The position numbers and the translations under genes were made by a program. DNA of 64,000 bases from DATFDN01 sp963767645 (GTDB taxonomy: Bacteria > Pseudomonadota > Alphaproteobacteria > Acetobacterales > Acetobacteraceae), in assembly GCA_963767645.1 (NCBI GenBank), contig CAVYEW010000003.1:358033-422032 (forward strand), written 5' to 3'. Shown piece after piece: positions 43,621-52,307 of this stretch. How positions within the stretch are numbered: the first letter of the stretch is position 1; the number at the start of each line of letters is the position of its first letter. The notes under the pieces were generated by a model. The model was given only the letters and a program-made list of their open reading frames with translations. It was not told where the DNA came from and searched no databases.

Positions 43621-44288
43621 CCGGGCCGGGCCACCAGCCGCCCGCCGTCCAGATGCAGCGCCGGGGCGGGATAGCGCGCGACCAGGCGGTCATTGTGCGT
43701 CGCCACCACCACCGTGGTGCCGAGCCGGTTCATCTCCTGAAGCAACTGCATCAGCCGCTCGGCCTGCGCGTCGTCGAGATTGCCGGTGGGTTCGTCGGCG
43801 AGCAGGAGGGCGGGGCGGGCGATCACGGCGCGGGCGATGGCGACGCGCTGCTGCTCGCCGCCCGACAATTCGGCCGGCCGGGACTCCAGCCGCTTGGCCA
43901 GGCCGACCCAGCACATCATCTCGCCGACATCGGCGCGGATCTGGCCTTCCGGCCGGCCGGCCAAGCGCAGCGGTAGAGCGACATTGTCATAGGCCGAGAG
44001 GTGACTGAGCAGACGGAAATCCTGGAACACCACGCCGATCCGCCGGCGCAGCGCGACCAGCGCCCGGCGCGGCGCGCGGTCGATCTCGGTCTCCAGGATC
44101 GAGAGCCGCCCGCGGGTCGGCCGCGCGGCCAGGTACATGAGCCGCAGCAGGCTGGTCTTGCCGGCGCCCGACGGGCCCTGCAGCCAGCGGAACACGCCGC
44201 GCGGCACGGACAGCGTCAGGTCGTGCAGAATTTCGGGCCTGGGTTCCGCTGCCGCGTAGCTCAGGCTCACGCCCTCGAATCGCACCAT
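43617..44288 (-). CDS. ftsE: cell-division ATP-binding protein FtsE (223 aa)
   Basis: ABC ATPase driving FtsX. Walker A GPSGAGKT (38-45), signature LSGGEQQRVAIARA (141-154), Walker B LLLADEPTGNLDD. Full length. The N-terminal MVRFEGVSLSYA is the normal FtsE start. First gene of the operon; divergent from the zinc-ribbon gene 113 bp away, as in related genomes. Confidence 0.95.
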   Translation of the reverse strand: MVRFEGVSLSYAAAEPRPEILHDLTLSVPRGVFRWLQGPSGAGKTSLLRLMYLAARPTRGRLSILETEIDRAPRRALVALRRRIGVVFQDFRLLSHLSAYDNVALPLRLAGRPEGQIRADVGEMMCWVGLAKRLESRPAELSGGEQQRVAIARAVIARPALLLADEPTGNLDDAQAERLMQLLQEMNRLGTTVVVATHNDRLVARYPAPALHLDGGRLVARPG

Positions 44289-44400
44289 CGCCGCCTCTGT
44301 CCGCAGCGTTCTGCCACCCCGGACAGGACTGGGGAAAGTGGCGCGACGATGTTGCATAGCGCGAGAGCCTTGGTCACGATACCGTGTGAGCCCGGTTCCG

Positions 44401-44857
44401 ATGCGAACTCGTCTGCCCGCACTGCGCCGCCGCCTATGAGGTGCCGCCGAGCCTGCTCGGGGATCGCCGCCGCACCGTGCGCTGCGCGCGGTGCGGGCAG
44501 GAGTGGGTGGAGCGGGGCGAGCAGCACGACGATGCGGCCGCCCGGCCGCGCATCGAGCCCGCCAGCGTGGCGGAGCGGACCGCCGCGCCGCCGGCGCCGA
44601 GGGCGCCTCGTCCGCGCCTGCCCGCCGTGCCGAACGGCGCGGCGGTGCTGCGTCTGGCCTGGGCGGCAAGCCTGCTGCTGCTGCTGATCGGGGCCGGCGA
44701 GGCGGTGGCCTGGCGGAACAGCGTGATGCGCGCCTGGCGGCCGAGCCAGCGGCTCTATGCGGCGCTGGGCCTGGCGGTGGACCAGCCCGCGAGCACCGCC
44801 AGGCGGCCCGCGCCGCCTCCCGTGCGGAAGTCGCCGCGGGCGGGGGGAGGCACGTAG
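44401..44857 (+). CDS. MJ0042-type zinc-ribbon membrane protein (frameshifted at start)
   Basis: Zinc-ribbon CPHCAAAYEVPPSLLGDRRR followed by TVRCARCGQEW (two CxxC), a disordered Pro/Ala linker, and one helix AVLRLAWAASLLLLLIGAGE. The in-frame sequence upstream has no start before a stop. ATG 44401 would give MRLVCPHC if one A of the pair 44406-44407 is removed, so the start is almost certainly there and the base is an error. Function unknown; divergent from ftsE. Confidence 0.8.
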
Positions 44858-44915
44858 AGGACAGGAGGGCGGGGACTAGCCACAACCGAAGCCCGTGGGT
44901 CCCGTTCTGCCCCGC

Positions 44916-46163
44916 ATGGCAGCGGATCAGGTCGCCGTCTCCCTTGCGAAGCCGCCCGCTGCCCCTTCGGCACGCAGCCAACGCGGGCTCGACTGGCTGA
45001 ACTTCTTCATCGCCGATGTCGAGACCGCGTTCGGACCGTTCGTGTCCGTCTATCTCGCCCAGCATGGATGGCGGCAGGGCGACATCGGCACGGTGCTCAC
45101 GGTCAACAGCGCGGTCGCCCTGGCGACGCAGACGCCGGCCGGGGCGCTGGTGGACTGGATGCGGCGCAAGCGCCTGGTGATCGCAGCCTGTCTGGTGCTG
45201 ATCGCCGCCGGGTCGCTGCTGATCGGCTTCTTTCCGTCGTACCTGCCGGTGATGTCCGGCGAGTTCATGCACGGCATCACCGGCGGGGCGGTGCGGACCG
45301 CGGTGGCGGCGATCGGGCTCGGGCTGGTCGGCCACCGCGCCTATCACACGCGCATCGGGCGCAACCACCGCTACGATTCCTTCGGCAACGCCGCCACCGC
45401 GGCTGGGATGGGAGCGATCGGCCATTTCGTCTCGCCGGGCGCTCCGTTCCTCGCCGCCGCCGGGCTGTGCATTCCGGCATTCCTCGCCTTGTGGCTCATC
45501 GACGGAAGCGAGATCGACTACGCGCGCGCCCGCGCCGCGGTGGGGCGCAAGCAGCCGGGCGTGGCACGCTGGCACGAGCTGCTCCGCAACCGCACGCTGC
45601 TCATCTTCGCCCTGTGCCTGTTCCTGTTCCAGTTCGCCAATGCCTCCATGCTGCCGCTCGCCGGCGAGCGGTTGGCCGCGGGCTACCAGTTCGAATCCGA
45701 GATCGTGGTCGCGGCGCTGGTGGTGGTGCCGCAGCTGGTCACGGCGCTGATCGCCGCCTGGATTGCGCGCAAGGCCGATCAATGGGGGAGGAAATGGCTG
45801 CTGGTCGCCGCCTTCGCCGCCCTGCTCGCGCGCGCCGTGCTGTTCGCGCTGGCGTTCGGCCCCTGGTTCCTGGTGGGCGTGCAGGTGCTGGGCGGGCTGA
45901 CCGCGGCGGTGATCGGCATTCTCACCCCGCTGATCGTGGCCGACTGCACCAAGGCCACCGGGCGCTACAATTTCTCGCTGGGCGGGGTCAGCACCATCGC
46001 CGGCCTCGGCGCCACCGCCAGCACCACGGCGATCGGCTTCCTCGCCCAGAGCCTCGGCTTCACCATCGGGTTCCTCGCCCTGGCGGCGGTGGCGGCGGCG
46101 GGCTTGGGCTTGGTGTGGTGGAAGATGCCGGAGACGGTGGAGGAAGCGCGCACGGCGGAGTAG
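44916..46163 (+). CDS. MFS transporter (415 aa)
   Basis: Twelve predicted helices. AQHGWRQGDIGTVLTVNSAV, QTPAGALVDWMRRKRLVIAA (loop 2-3 signature), GAVRTAVAAIGLGLVGHRAY, RNHRYDSFGNAATAAGMGAI, ARKADQWGRKWLLVAAF and GRYNFSLGGVSTIAGLGATA. Resembles the MFS branch seen with inducible membrane transporters, substrate unknown. ATG 44916 chosen; a GTG at 44895 is in frame with no better ribosome site. Confidence 0.87.
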   Translation: MAADQVAVSLAKPPAAPSARSQRGLDWLNFFIADVETAFGPFVSVYLAQHGWRQGDIGTVLTVNSAVALATQTPAGALVDWMRRKRLVIAACLVLIAAGSLLIGFFPSYLPVMSGEFMHGITGGAVRTAVAAIGLGLVGHRAYHTRIGRNHRYDSFGNAATAAGMGAIGHFVSPGAPFLAAAGLCIPAFLALWLIDGSEIDYARARAAVGRKQPGVARWHELLRNRTLLIFALCLFLFQFANASMLPLAGERLAAGYQFESEIVVAALVVVPQLVTALIAAWIARKADQWGRKWLLVAAFAALLARAVLFALAFGPWFLVGVQVLGGLTAAVIGILTPLIVADCTKATGRYNFSLGGVSTIAGLGATASTTAIGFLAQSLGFTIGFLALAAVAAAGLGLVWWKMPETVEEARTAE

Positions 46164-46446
46164 GCGCTCCATTGTCTCTGCCGAGCCCGCTCGCCTTAAT
46201 GGCGGAGGCATCGACCACCTCAACGTCCATCCCGATCGGTGCGGATCACGGCGGCGGCCTCGCTGGAAGCGCGCAGCCCGAGCCGGCGGACCTCGGCGAG
46301 GACGTCGGCTTGTGTCGCGGGACGATCGTCCTGGACGGCTGCCTCGATGACGGCGAGCAGTTCGCCTTACAGGGACCGGTGATGCCGCTCGGCCCTCTCC
46401 CGCAACCGTTGGACAACCTGGTCTGGCGCGTTCTTGATGCAGGGGG
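46164..46446 (-). pseudogene. decayed FitA/VapB-VapC toxin-antitoxin remnant
   Basis: On the minus strand the frame from about 46446 reads IKNAPDQVVQRLRERAERHH RSL, then a TAA, then GELLAVIEAAVQDDRP ... ADVLAEVRRLGLRASSEAAV down to a stop at 46220: the FitA-type antitoxin with an internal nonsense codon and no in-frame start. ATG 46230 opens MDVEVVDASAIKAS, the first strand of a PIN toxin, cut off after 22 codons where the MFS gene ends. The start/stop overlap of toxin and antitoxin survives. The 46164-46620 interval holds nothing else that I can support. Confidence 0.7.
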
Positions 46447-46619
46447 GGGACAGGCATGGTTCCGAATCAGCTCCAGATCGGATGGTGTCCTAGCACACTC
46501 TCTCTGGCTGAGCCGTACGAACGGTTGTGCCCGGTATTATGTATCAGTCGACACCGCAGCCCGGATCGCCGGCCTGATCGAGGTTGCCGCCGTGTCGGAA
46601 CGCCGTGCATGATCGGGCG

Positions 46620-47303
46620 ATGCTGGGGCGTATCAACCGTCTCCTCGAAAGTTTGTCCTCCCATCTCGCCCTCTGCTCCATGCTGGGCGGATACGCGCTG
46701 ATGACCGGGCTTTTTGGAAGCGCCGCATGGGCAACGAAACTGCTGGCTCCTTATGCCCCCTTTTCCTGGATAGCGGCGGCAGCTCTCGGCGCCCTTGTTT
46801 TTACATTGGTCCTTCTCGCCGCCGCGCTTGCAAGAGATTATTTCATATCCTCCTCAATAAAACGAAGATTTTATGAACAGAAGGAACGCCTCAACCCTTT
46901 ACAGGATACTTTCCGCCAGCAGCGGATCGCATTGGTGGATTTCGTCCTGCCATACGACAGAGTGATAAAGAACAAGACTTTTATCGAATGCGAATTGATT
47001 GGGCCAGCCAACATGGGTATGCTCGCTACTAGGAGAGGAGCAGGCGCTTTCACTGATTGTGAATATCTAAATACGGCTGGAGCCGTTGTTAAAGCTGGGA
47101 AGCAAATTCCGGCTGCTATAGTGTTGCAAGATTGTCATCTACTAAGGTGCAGATTATGTGACTTGGTTTTGCTGATTCCCGAGCAGGAATATGAACATGT
47201 GAAGTCGGGAATACCTGATTTGAGGTGGATAACCCCGGTGCCTGATGAAACAGAAACAGGTTCACAAGAAGCGAGCAGCCCCTCGATTATTCTTCCCACT
47301 TGA
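46620..47303 (+). CDS. hypothetical membrane protein of low-GC, foreign-looking composition (227 aa)
   Basis: ATG 46620 (MLGRINRLLESLSSHLALCS). Two membrane helices (LGGYALMTGLFGSAAWATKL; SWIAAAALGALVFTLVLLAA) then a cytoplasmic domain of about 140 residues with FYEQKERLNPLQDTFRQQRI, ALVDFVLPYDRVIKNKTFIE and a tail ending SPSIILPT. The cytoplasmic part may be a beta-helix-like C-terminal domain (repeated FTDCEYLN, LQDCHLLRC). From about 46840 the DNA is clearly AT-richer than the window, a sign of transfer. No family recognised. Confidence 0.65.
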   Translation: MLGRINRLLESLSSHLALCSMLGGYALMTGLFGSAAWATKLLAPYAPFSWIAAAALGALVFTLVLLAAALARDYFISSSIKRRFYEQKERLNPLQDTFRQQRIALVDFVLPYDRVIKNKTFIECELIGPANMGMLATRRGAGAFTDCEYLNTAGAVVKAGKQIPAAIVLQDCHLLRCRLCDLVLLIPEQEYEHVKSGIPDLRWITPVPDETETGSQEASSPSIILPT

Positions 47304-47422
47304 GCTACCGAATACCGGCTTTGCCCTGATGCTCGGCGAGGCAAAGCATTGTTTGCCAAATAAGAACGGAATGGGTGAACGATCGGGTGGACGAAGCGCG
47401 CTGCGGGGCCTAGCCTGCTCCT

Positions 47423-49090
47423 GTGCCCGACGAATCCGCCCGCCACGCCGCCTTTGCCCGCCTCGCCGCGCTCGCCGCGCGTCCCGACGGGCGGCGCATC
47501 ACGCCACTCTTCGCCGCCGATCCGCACCGCGCCCAGCGGCTGAGCTTCGCGCTCGACGACCTCTCGCTCGACGTCTCCCGGACCGCGATCGACGACGCGG
47601 TGCGCGAGGCGCTGTTCGAGCTGGCGCGCGCCGCCGACCTCGAGGGATTCCGCCGCCGGCTGTTCGCCGGCGAGAAGGTCAATCTCACCGAGGGCCGCGC
47701 GGCCATGCACATGGCGCTGCGCGCGCCGGCCGAGTCCGGGCTGCGCGCCAGCCTGCCCGGCGGCATCGACGATGCCGCGCGGCTGGCCGCGGCCGAGCGG
47801 GAGCGGATGCGCGGCTTCGTCGACGGGGTGCATAGCGGGCGCATCCTGGGCGCCACCGGGCGGCGCTTCACCCATGTGCTGAATGTCGGCATCGGCGGCT
47901 CCGATCTCGGGCCGCGCGTGGCGACCGAGGCGCTGACCCTGGCCGCCGACAACCCGCCGATGCAGGCGCGCTTCCTCGCCAACGTGGATGGGCACGCCTT
48001 CGAGGCGGCGACGCACGGCCTCGACCCGGCGAGCACCTTAATCCTGGTCGCTTCTAAATCCTGGACCACGCAGGAGACGGCGATGAACGCCGCCGCGCTG
48101 CGCGCCTGGCTGTCGGGCGCGCTGGGCGAGGACGCGGTCGGCGCGCATTTCGTCGCGCTGTCCACCAACCTCGCCGCGGTCCGCGCCTTCGGCATCCCGG
48201 CCGACCGCACCTTCGGCTTCCGCGACTGGGTCGGCGGGCGCTACTCGCTGTGGTCGCCGGTCGGTTTGGTCATCGCGCTCGCCGCCGGGTGGGCCGCGTT
48301 CCAGGGCCTGCTCGACGGCGCCTGGGCGATGGACCAGCATTTCCGCGCCGCGCCGCTGGAGCGGAACCTGCCGGTGCTGCTGGCGCTGGCGGGGATCTGG
48401 CACGTCAACGGCATGGGCTGCGCCACGCAATGCGTGCTGGCCTATGACGAGCGGCTGCGCCGGCTGCCGGCGCATCTCCAGCAACTGGAGATGGAGAGCA
48501 ACGGCAAGCGCGTGACGCTCGAAGGTAAGATCGTGGACCACGCCACCTGTCCGGTGGTGTTCGGCGAGCCCGGCACCAGCGCGCAGCACAGCTTCATGCA
48601 GCTGGTTCATCAGGGGCCGGCGGTGATCCCGGTCGACTTCATTCTCGCGGCGGAGCCCGACCATGCGCGCGCGGAGGCCCATCGGGCGCTGGCCGCCAAT
48701 GCCTTCGCGCAAGCCGCCGCGCTGATGTCCGGCCGCTCAGAGCAGGCGGTGCGCGCGGAGATGGCGGCCAAGGGAACCGCCCCCGAGGTCATCGACCGTG
48801 TCGCGCCGCACCGCGCCTTCCCCGGCGAGCGGCCCTCCACGATGATCCTGTTCCGCCGGCTGGATGGGTTCAGCCTGGGACGGCTGATCGCGCTCTACGA
48901 GCACAAGGTCGCGGTGCAGGGCTGCCTCTGGAACATCGACAGCTTCGACCAATGGGGCGTCGAGCTCGGCAAGCAGCTCGCCGGCGGCATCCTGCCCGCC
49001 TTGGAGGGCAGGCCGGCGCCGGAGGCCACGGACGATCCCGCCACCGCGGCCGTGATAGGCCGGTTCCGGGAATTGCGCGGCGAGGGGTGA
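47423..49090 (+). CDS. pgi: glucose-6-phosphate isomerase (555 aa)
   Basis: Interconverts glucose 6-phosphate and fructose 6-phosphate. Motifs VNLTEGRAAMHMALRAP, LNVGIGGSDLGPRVATEAL, VASKSWTTQETAMNA, FRDWVGGRYSLWSPVGL, GEPGTSAQHSFMQLVHQG (catalytic Glu/His) and YEHKVAVQGCLWNIDSFDQW. Full length. ATG or GTG at 47423 (written Met). Overlaps mutL. Confidence 0.95.
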   Translation: MPDESARHAAFARLAALAARPDGRRITPLFAADPHRAQRLSFALDDLSLDVSRTAIDDAVREALFELARAADLEGFRRRLFAGEKVNLTEGRAAMHMALRAPAESGLRASLPGGIDDAARLAAAERERMRGFVDGVHSGRILGATGRRFTHVLNVGIGGSDLGPRVATEALTLAADNPPMQARFLANVDGHAFEAATHGLDPASTLILVASKSWTTQETAMNAAALRAWLSGALGEDAVGAHFVALSTNLAAVRAFGIPADRTFGFRDWVGGRYSLWSPVGLVIALAAGWAAFQGLLDGAWAMDQHFRAAPLERNLPVLLALAGIWHVNGMGCATQCVLAYDERLRRLPAHLQQLEMESNGKRVTLEGKIVDHATCPVVFGEPGTSAQHSFMQLVHQGPAVIPVDFILAAEPDHARAEAHRALAANAFAQAAALMSGRSEQAVRAEMAAKGTAPEVIDRVAPHRAFPGERPSTMILFRRLDGFSLGRLIALYEHKVAVQGCLWNIDSFDQWGVELGKQLAGGILPALEGRPAPEATDDPATAAVIGRFRELRGEG

Positions 49091-50808
49091 CACTCCGGCT
49101 GCTCCCCGAAGCGGTCATCAACCGCATCGCCGCCGGCGAGGTGATCGAGCGTCCGGCCGCCGCGGTGAAGGAGCTGGTCGAGAACGCGCTCGATGCCGGG
49201 GCGGGGCGGATCGCGGTTGCCATCGCCGGCGGCGGGATCGAGCGGATCGAGGTCGGCGACGACGGGTGCGGGATGAGCGAGGCCGAGCTGGCGCTTGCCG
49301 TGCAGCGCCACGCCACCTCCAAGCTGCCCGGCGACGACCTCGCGCGGATCGCCACGCTCGGCTTCCGCGGCGAGGCGCTGGCGGCGATCGGCGCGGCGGC
49401 GCGACTGTCCATCACCTCGCGCCCGCCTCAGGCGCCGCAGGCCCATGCGGTCGCGGTTGAAGCGGGGCGGATGAGCGGGCCGCGCCCGGCCGCCGGCCCG
49501 CCGGGTACCCGCATCGTGGTGCGCGACCTGTTTTTCGCCACCCCGGCACGGCGCAAGTTTCTCAAGCAGCCGCGTACCGAGGCCGAGCAGGCGGAGCTGG
49601 CGCTGCGCCGCTTGGCGCTCGCCGCCCCGGGTGTCGCGTTCCGGCTGGAGATCGACGGGCGCAGCGTGTTCGACCTGCCGGCGCAGGACCGCGCGGCGCG
49701 GCTGGCGGCGCTGCTCGGCCCGGAGACCGCCGCGGCGTTGGTCCCCGTCGAGGCAACGCGCGACGGCGTGGCGCTCTCGGGCTTCGCCGGCTCCCCGGCG
49801 CTGACGCGGGCCACCGCCGCGCAGCAGATTTTCACCGTGAACGGCCGTCCCGTCTCCGACCCGCTGCTCAAGGGCGCGGTGCGCGGCGCCTATCGGGGTG
49901 CGATCGAGGCAGGGCGGCACCCGGTCGCGGCGCTGTGGCTCGACCTGCCGGCCGAGGAGGTGGACGTGAACGTCCATCCCGCCAAGGCCGAGCTGCGCTT
50001 CCGCGATCCGGGCACGGTGCGGGCGCTGGTCGTGGGCGGTATCCACCGCGCGCTGGCCGGCGGCGCCGGCGCGGCCATGCCGGCGGCGCGGCCGGCCTTG
50101 GCGCTCGGCCCCGGCCGCGCGCCGTCCAGCTGGCGCATGCCCCTGCCGGGCTTGGCCGAGGCGCAGCTGCCGATCGCCCTGCCCCCCGCCGCCCGGCCCG
50201 CCCCCGACCCGCCGAAAGCCGACTACCCGCTCGGCGCACCGCTCGGCCAGGTGCTGGATACCTATGTCGTCGCCATCGCCGCCGATGGCGGGCTGGTGCT
50301 GGTCGATCAGCACGCGGCGCATGAGCGGCTGACCCATGAGGCGCTGCGCGCGCAGCTTCTGGACGGCGGCGTGCGCCGCCAGCCCTTGCTGATCCCCGCC
50401 GTGGTGGAGATCAGCGAGGCGGAAGCGACCCGGCTGCTGTCTCACGCCGAGGCGCTGGGCGGGCTTGGGCTGGAAATCGAGGCGTTCGGAGCCGGCGCCG
50501 TGCTGGTGCGCGCCCTGCCGGCCGCGCTCGGCGCTCCCGATCCCGCGGCGCTGCTGCGCGATCTGGCCGACGAGCTGGCCGCCTGGGGCGAGGCGGCATC
50601 GCTCGCCGCCCGCCTGGAGGCGGCGCTGGCGAGGCTCGCCTGCCACGGCTCGATCCGCGCCGGGCGGCGGCTGAGCCACCAAGAGATGGATGCGCTGCTG
50701 CGGCGGATGGAGGCGACCCCGCGCGCCGCGACCTGCAGCCACGGCCGGCCGACGGTGCTGAAATTCAGCCCCGCTGACCTTGCGGCGCTGTTTCGCCGGA
50801 CGGGTTAG
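49087..50808 (+). CDS. mutL: DNA mismatch repair protein MutL (573 aa)
   Basis: Couples MutS recognition to strand incision. GHKL ATPase: INRIAAGEVIERPAAAVKEL, ENALDAGAGRI, VGDDGCGM, ATSKLPGDDLARIATLGFRG EALAAIG. The C-terminal endonuclease motif DQHAAHERLTHE (D407) means it nicks DNA itself, as in organisms without MutH; ACHGSIRAGRRLSHQEMDAL and CSHGRPT complete the metal site. GTG 49087 overlaps the pgi stop. Its last 44 bp overlap the convergent permease gene. Confidence 0.95.
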   Translation: MTLRLLPEAVINRIAAGEVIERPAAAVKELVENALDAGAGRIAVAIAGGGIERIEVGDDGCGMSEAELALAVQRHATSKLPGDDLARIATLGFRGEALAAIGAAARLSITSRPPQAPQAHAVAVEAGRMSGPRPAAGPPGTRIVVRDLFFATPARRKFLKQPRTEAEQAELALRRLALAAPGVAFRLEIDGRSVFDLPAQDRAARLAALLGPETAAALVPVEATRDGVALSGFAGSPALTRATAAQQIFTVNGRPVSDPLLKGAVRGAYRGAIEAGRHPVAALWLDLPAEEVDVNVHPAKAELRFRDPGTVRALVVGGIHRALAGGAGAAMPAARPALALGPGRAPSSWRMPLPGLAEAQLPIALPPAARPAPDPPKADYPLGAPLGQVLDTYVVAIAADGGLVLVDQHAAHERLTHEALRAQLLDGGVRRQPLLIPAVVEISEAEATRLLSHAEALGGLGLEIEAFGAGAVLVRALPAALGAPDPAALLRDLADELAAWGEAASLAARLEAALARLACHGSIRAGRRLSHQEMDALLRRMEATPRAATCSHGRPTVLKFSPADLAALFRRTG

Positions 50809-51994
50809 TGTCCGGGGGCGTGAACCAGTACCAGTGCGAGCGGACCGAGAGCTGCTTGCCCGCCGGGTCGCCAAGCACGTCCTCGACATAGACCCGCGTC
50901 ACCAGGACCATGATGCAGGCCATCAACGGGGTGGCGATCAGCACGCCGAGGATGTTGAAGATGGCGACCAGCACCACCATCGAAGCCAAGGTGAGCGCCG
51001 GCGGCAGATGCACCGTCCGGCGCTGCACGAACGGGGCGACAAGGTAGCCCTCCACGACATGCGCGACAACGAACACGCCGATTCCGAAGACGAAATCGTG
51101 CATGCTCACGGTCAGCCCGACGATCAGGGCGGGGACGGCCGAGATGATGGTGCCGAAATAAGGGACGAAGGTAAAGATGCCGGCGACCACGCCGAGCACG
51201 AAGGCGAGCGGAATGCCGATGAGGCTGAGGCCGACCCCGACGATGACCCCGACGATGATCATGTCGATGAGCTGGCCGAGCATCCAGCCCTGCATCGCGT
51301 GGCCCATCTCGACCAGAATCGCGCGCGTGCGGTCCTGATACCAGACCGGCGTCAGGTGCGCGATGCCGTTGATGTACATGTCCGGCGCGAGGGCGAGATA
51401 CACGCCGCTGGCCACGATCACCAGGATCGCAGCGAGAAGCCCTATCACCGAGGATGCGACCGTCCTGGCGAGGCCGGTCACCATGGCGTTGTTGCCAGCC
51501 GTCATCTTGGCGACGTCGCCGCCGGTTGCCGATCCGCCTGCCCCGCCGGTTTGCCCGCCGAGGCCGACCATTTTCTCCAAGGAGCCAAGGCTGCCGGAAA
51601 CCTGGTTCCAGAGTTGCTGCGCCTCGTTGGCGAATTTGGGTCCGGACCAGTAGCCGAGGCCGCAGACCAGGAGCACCAGGGCGAGAAACACCAGCAATAC
51701 CGCGGCGGTGTTGCCCAGCCCGGTATAGTGCTGCACCTCCTTGCCTAGGCCACTCAGCAAAGTCGCGAGAATCACCGCCAGGATGATCACCACGAAGGCG
51801 TCGGCGAGCGCCCAGAGCAGCGCGCAGAGGCCGACGATGATGACGGTGGCGCGCAGGATATGCGCGATGGTCCGGATCGGGTCGCGCACCGCGGCGGCGC
51901 CCGGCTGCATCGCCGGGTGCGGCTGCTCGCGCGCGTCCGGGTGTTCGCGCGCGCTGGAATAGGGCTTGCCGGAAAGCCCGCGCGCCTCGCTCAT
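50765..51994 (-). CDS. AI-2E family permease (409 aa)
   Basis: Eight-helix UPF0118 protein: IIVGLCALLWALADAFVVII, YTGLGNTAAVLLVFLALVLL, a loop, then MLGQLIDMIIVGVIVGVGLS, LAFVLGVVAGIFTFVPYFGT, VFVVAHVVEGYLVAPFVQRR and NILGVLIATPLMACIMVLVT. A Gly/Ser-rich insert lies in the periplasmic loop. Family members export diverse small molecules or act as Na/H antiporters; no substrate implied. Follows a small secreted protein by ATGA overlap. Confidence 0.9.
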   Translation of the reverse strand: MSEARGLSGKPYSSAREHPDAREQPHPAMQPGAAAVRDPIRTIAHILRATVIIVGLCALLWALADAFVVIILAVILATLLSGLGKEVQHYTGLGNTAAVLLVFLALVLLVCGLGYWSGPKFANEAQQLWNQVSGSLGSLEKMVGLGGQTGGAGGSATGGDVAKMTAGNNAMVTGLARTVASSVIGLLAAILVIVASGVYLALAPDMYINGIAHLTPVWYQDRTRAILVEMGHAMQGWMLGQLIDMIIVGVIVGVGLSLIGIPLAFVLGVVAGIFTFVPYFGTIISAVPALIVGLTVSMHDFVFGIGVFVVAHVVEGYLVAPFVQRRTVHLPPALTLASMVVLVAIFNILGVLIATPLMACIMVLVTRVYVEDVLGDPAGKQLSVRSHWYWFTPPDTNPSGETAPQGQRG

Positions 51995-52272
51995 TGCGCG
52001 GGCCTGTTCCTGCCGCCGTGCGAGGCGACGTCGCCGGCTTCGCGCGGCACGCTCGTGGCGTCCTGGAGCCCGGTCTCCATCTTTTCATGGCCTTTCTGCG
52101 CGGCGGCGCCGGTGTTCTCGACCTCGGCGGCGGTGCGGCTGCTCGACGTCTGCGGTGTCAGCGCGCCGGTATCAAGCGTCCCGGTCGCGGCGCGCGCCGA
52201 AGCGGAGGCGACGAGCAGCCCGCCCATCATCGCTGAGGCGATCAGAATGCCGGAACCGGGATGAGCTGCCAT
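51991..52272 (-). CDS. small secreted hypothetical protein (93 aa)
   Basis: ATG 52272; signal peptide SGILIASAMMGGLLVASASA, then a hydrophilic, probably disordered stretch (SSSRTAAEVENTGAAAQKGH) to RNRPAQ. No cysteines, no domain recognised. Coupled by ATGA overlap to the AI-2E family gene, so they are co-expressed. Confidence 0.6.
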   Translation of the reverse strand: MAAHPGSGILIASAMMGGLLVASASARAATGTLDTGALTPQTSSSRTAAEVENTGAAAQKGHEKMETGLQDATSVPREAGDVASHGGRNRPAQ

Positions 52273-52307
52273 GGCGAGCCAACGCTTTGCTGCCGACCCC
52301 GTTCCCG

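Noticed and set aside
43617..46457. A 946-residue minus-strand frame
   Set aside because: Only its last 223 residues are a real gene (FtsE); the rest is antisense to the zinc-ribbon and MFS genes, a common effect of high GC.
48895..50889. A 664-residue minus-strand frame over mutL
   Set aside because: Antisense to mutL, which has full catalytic motifs.
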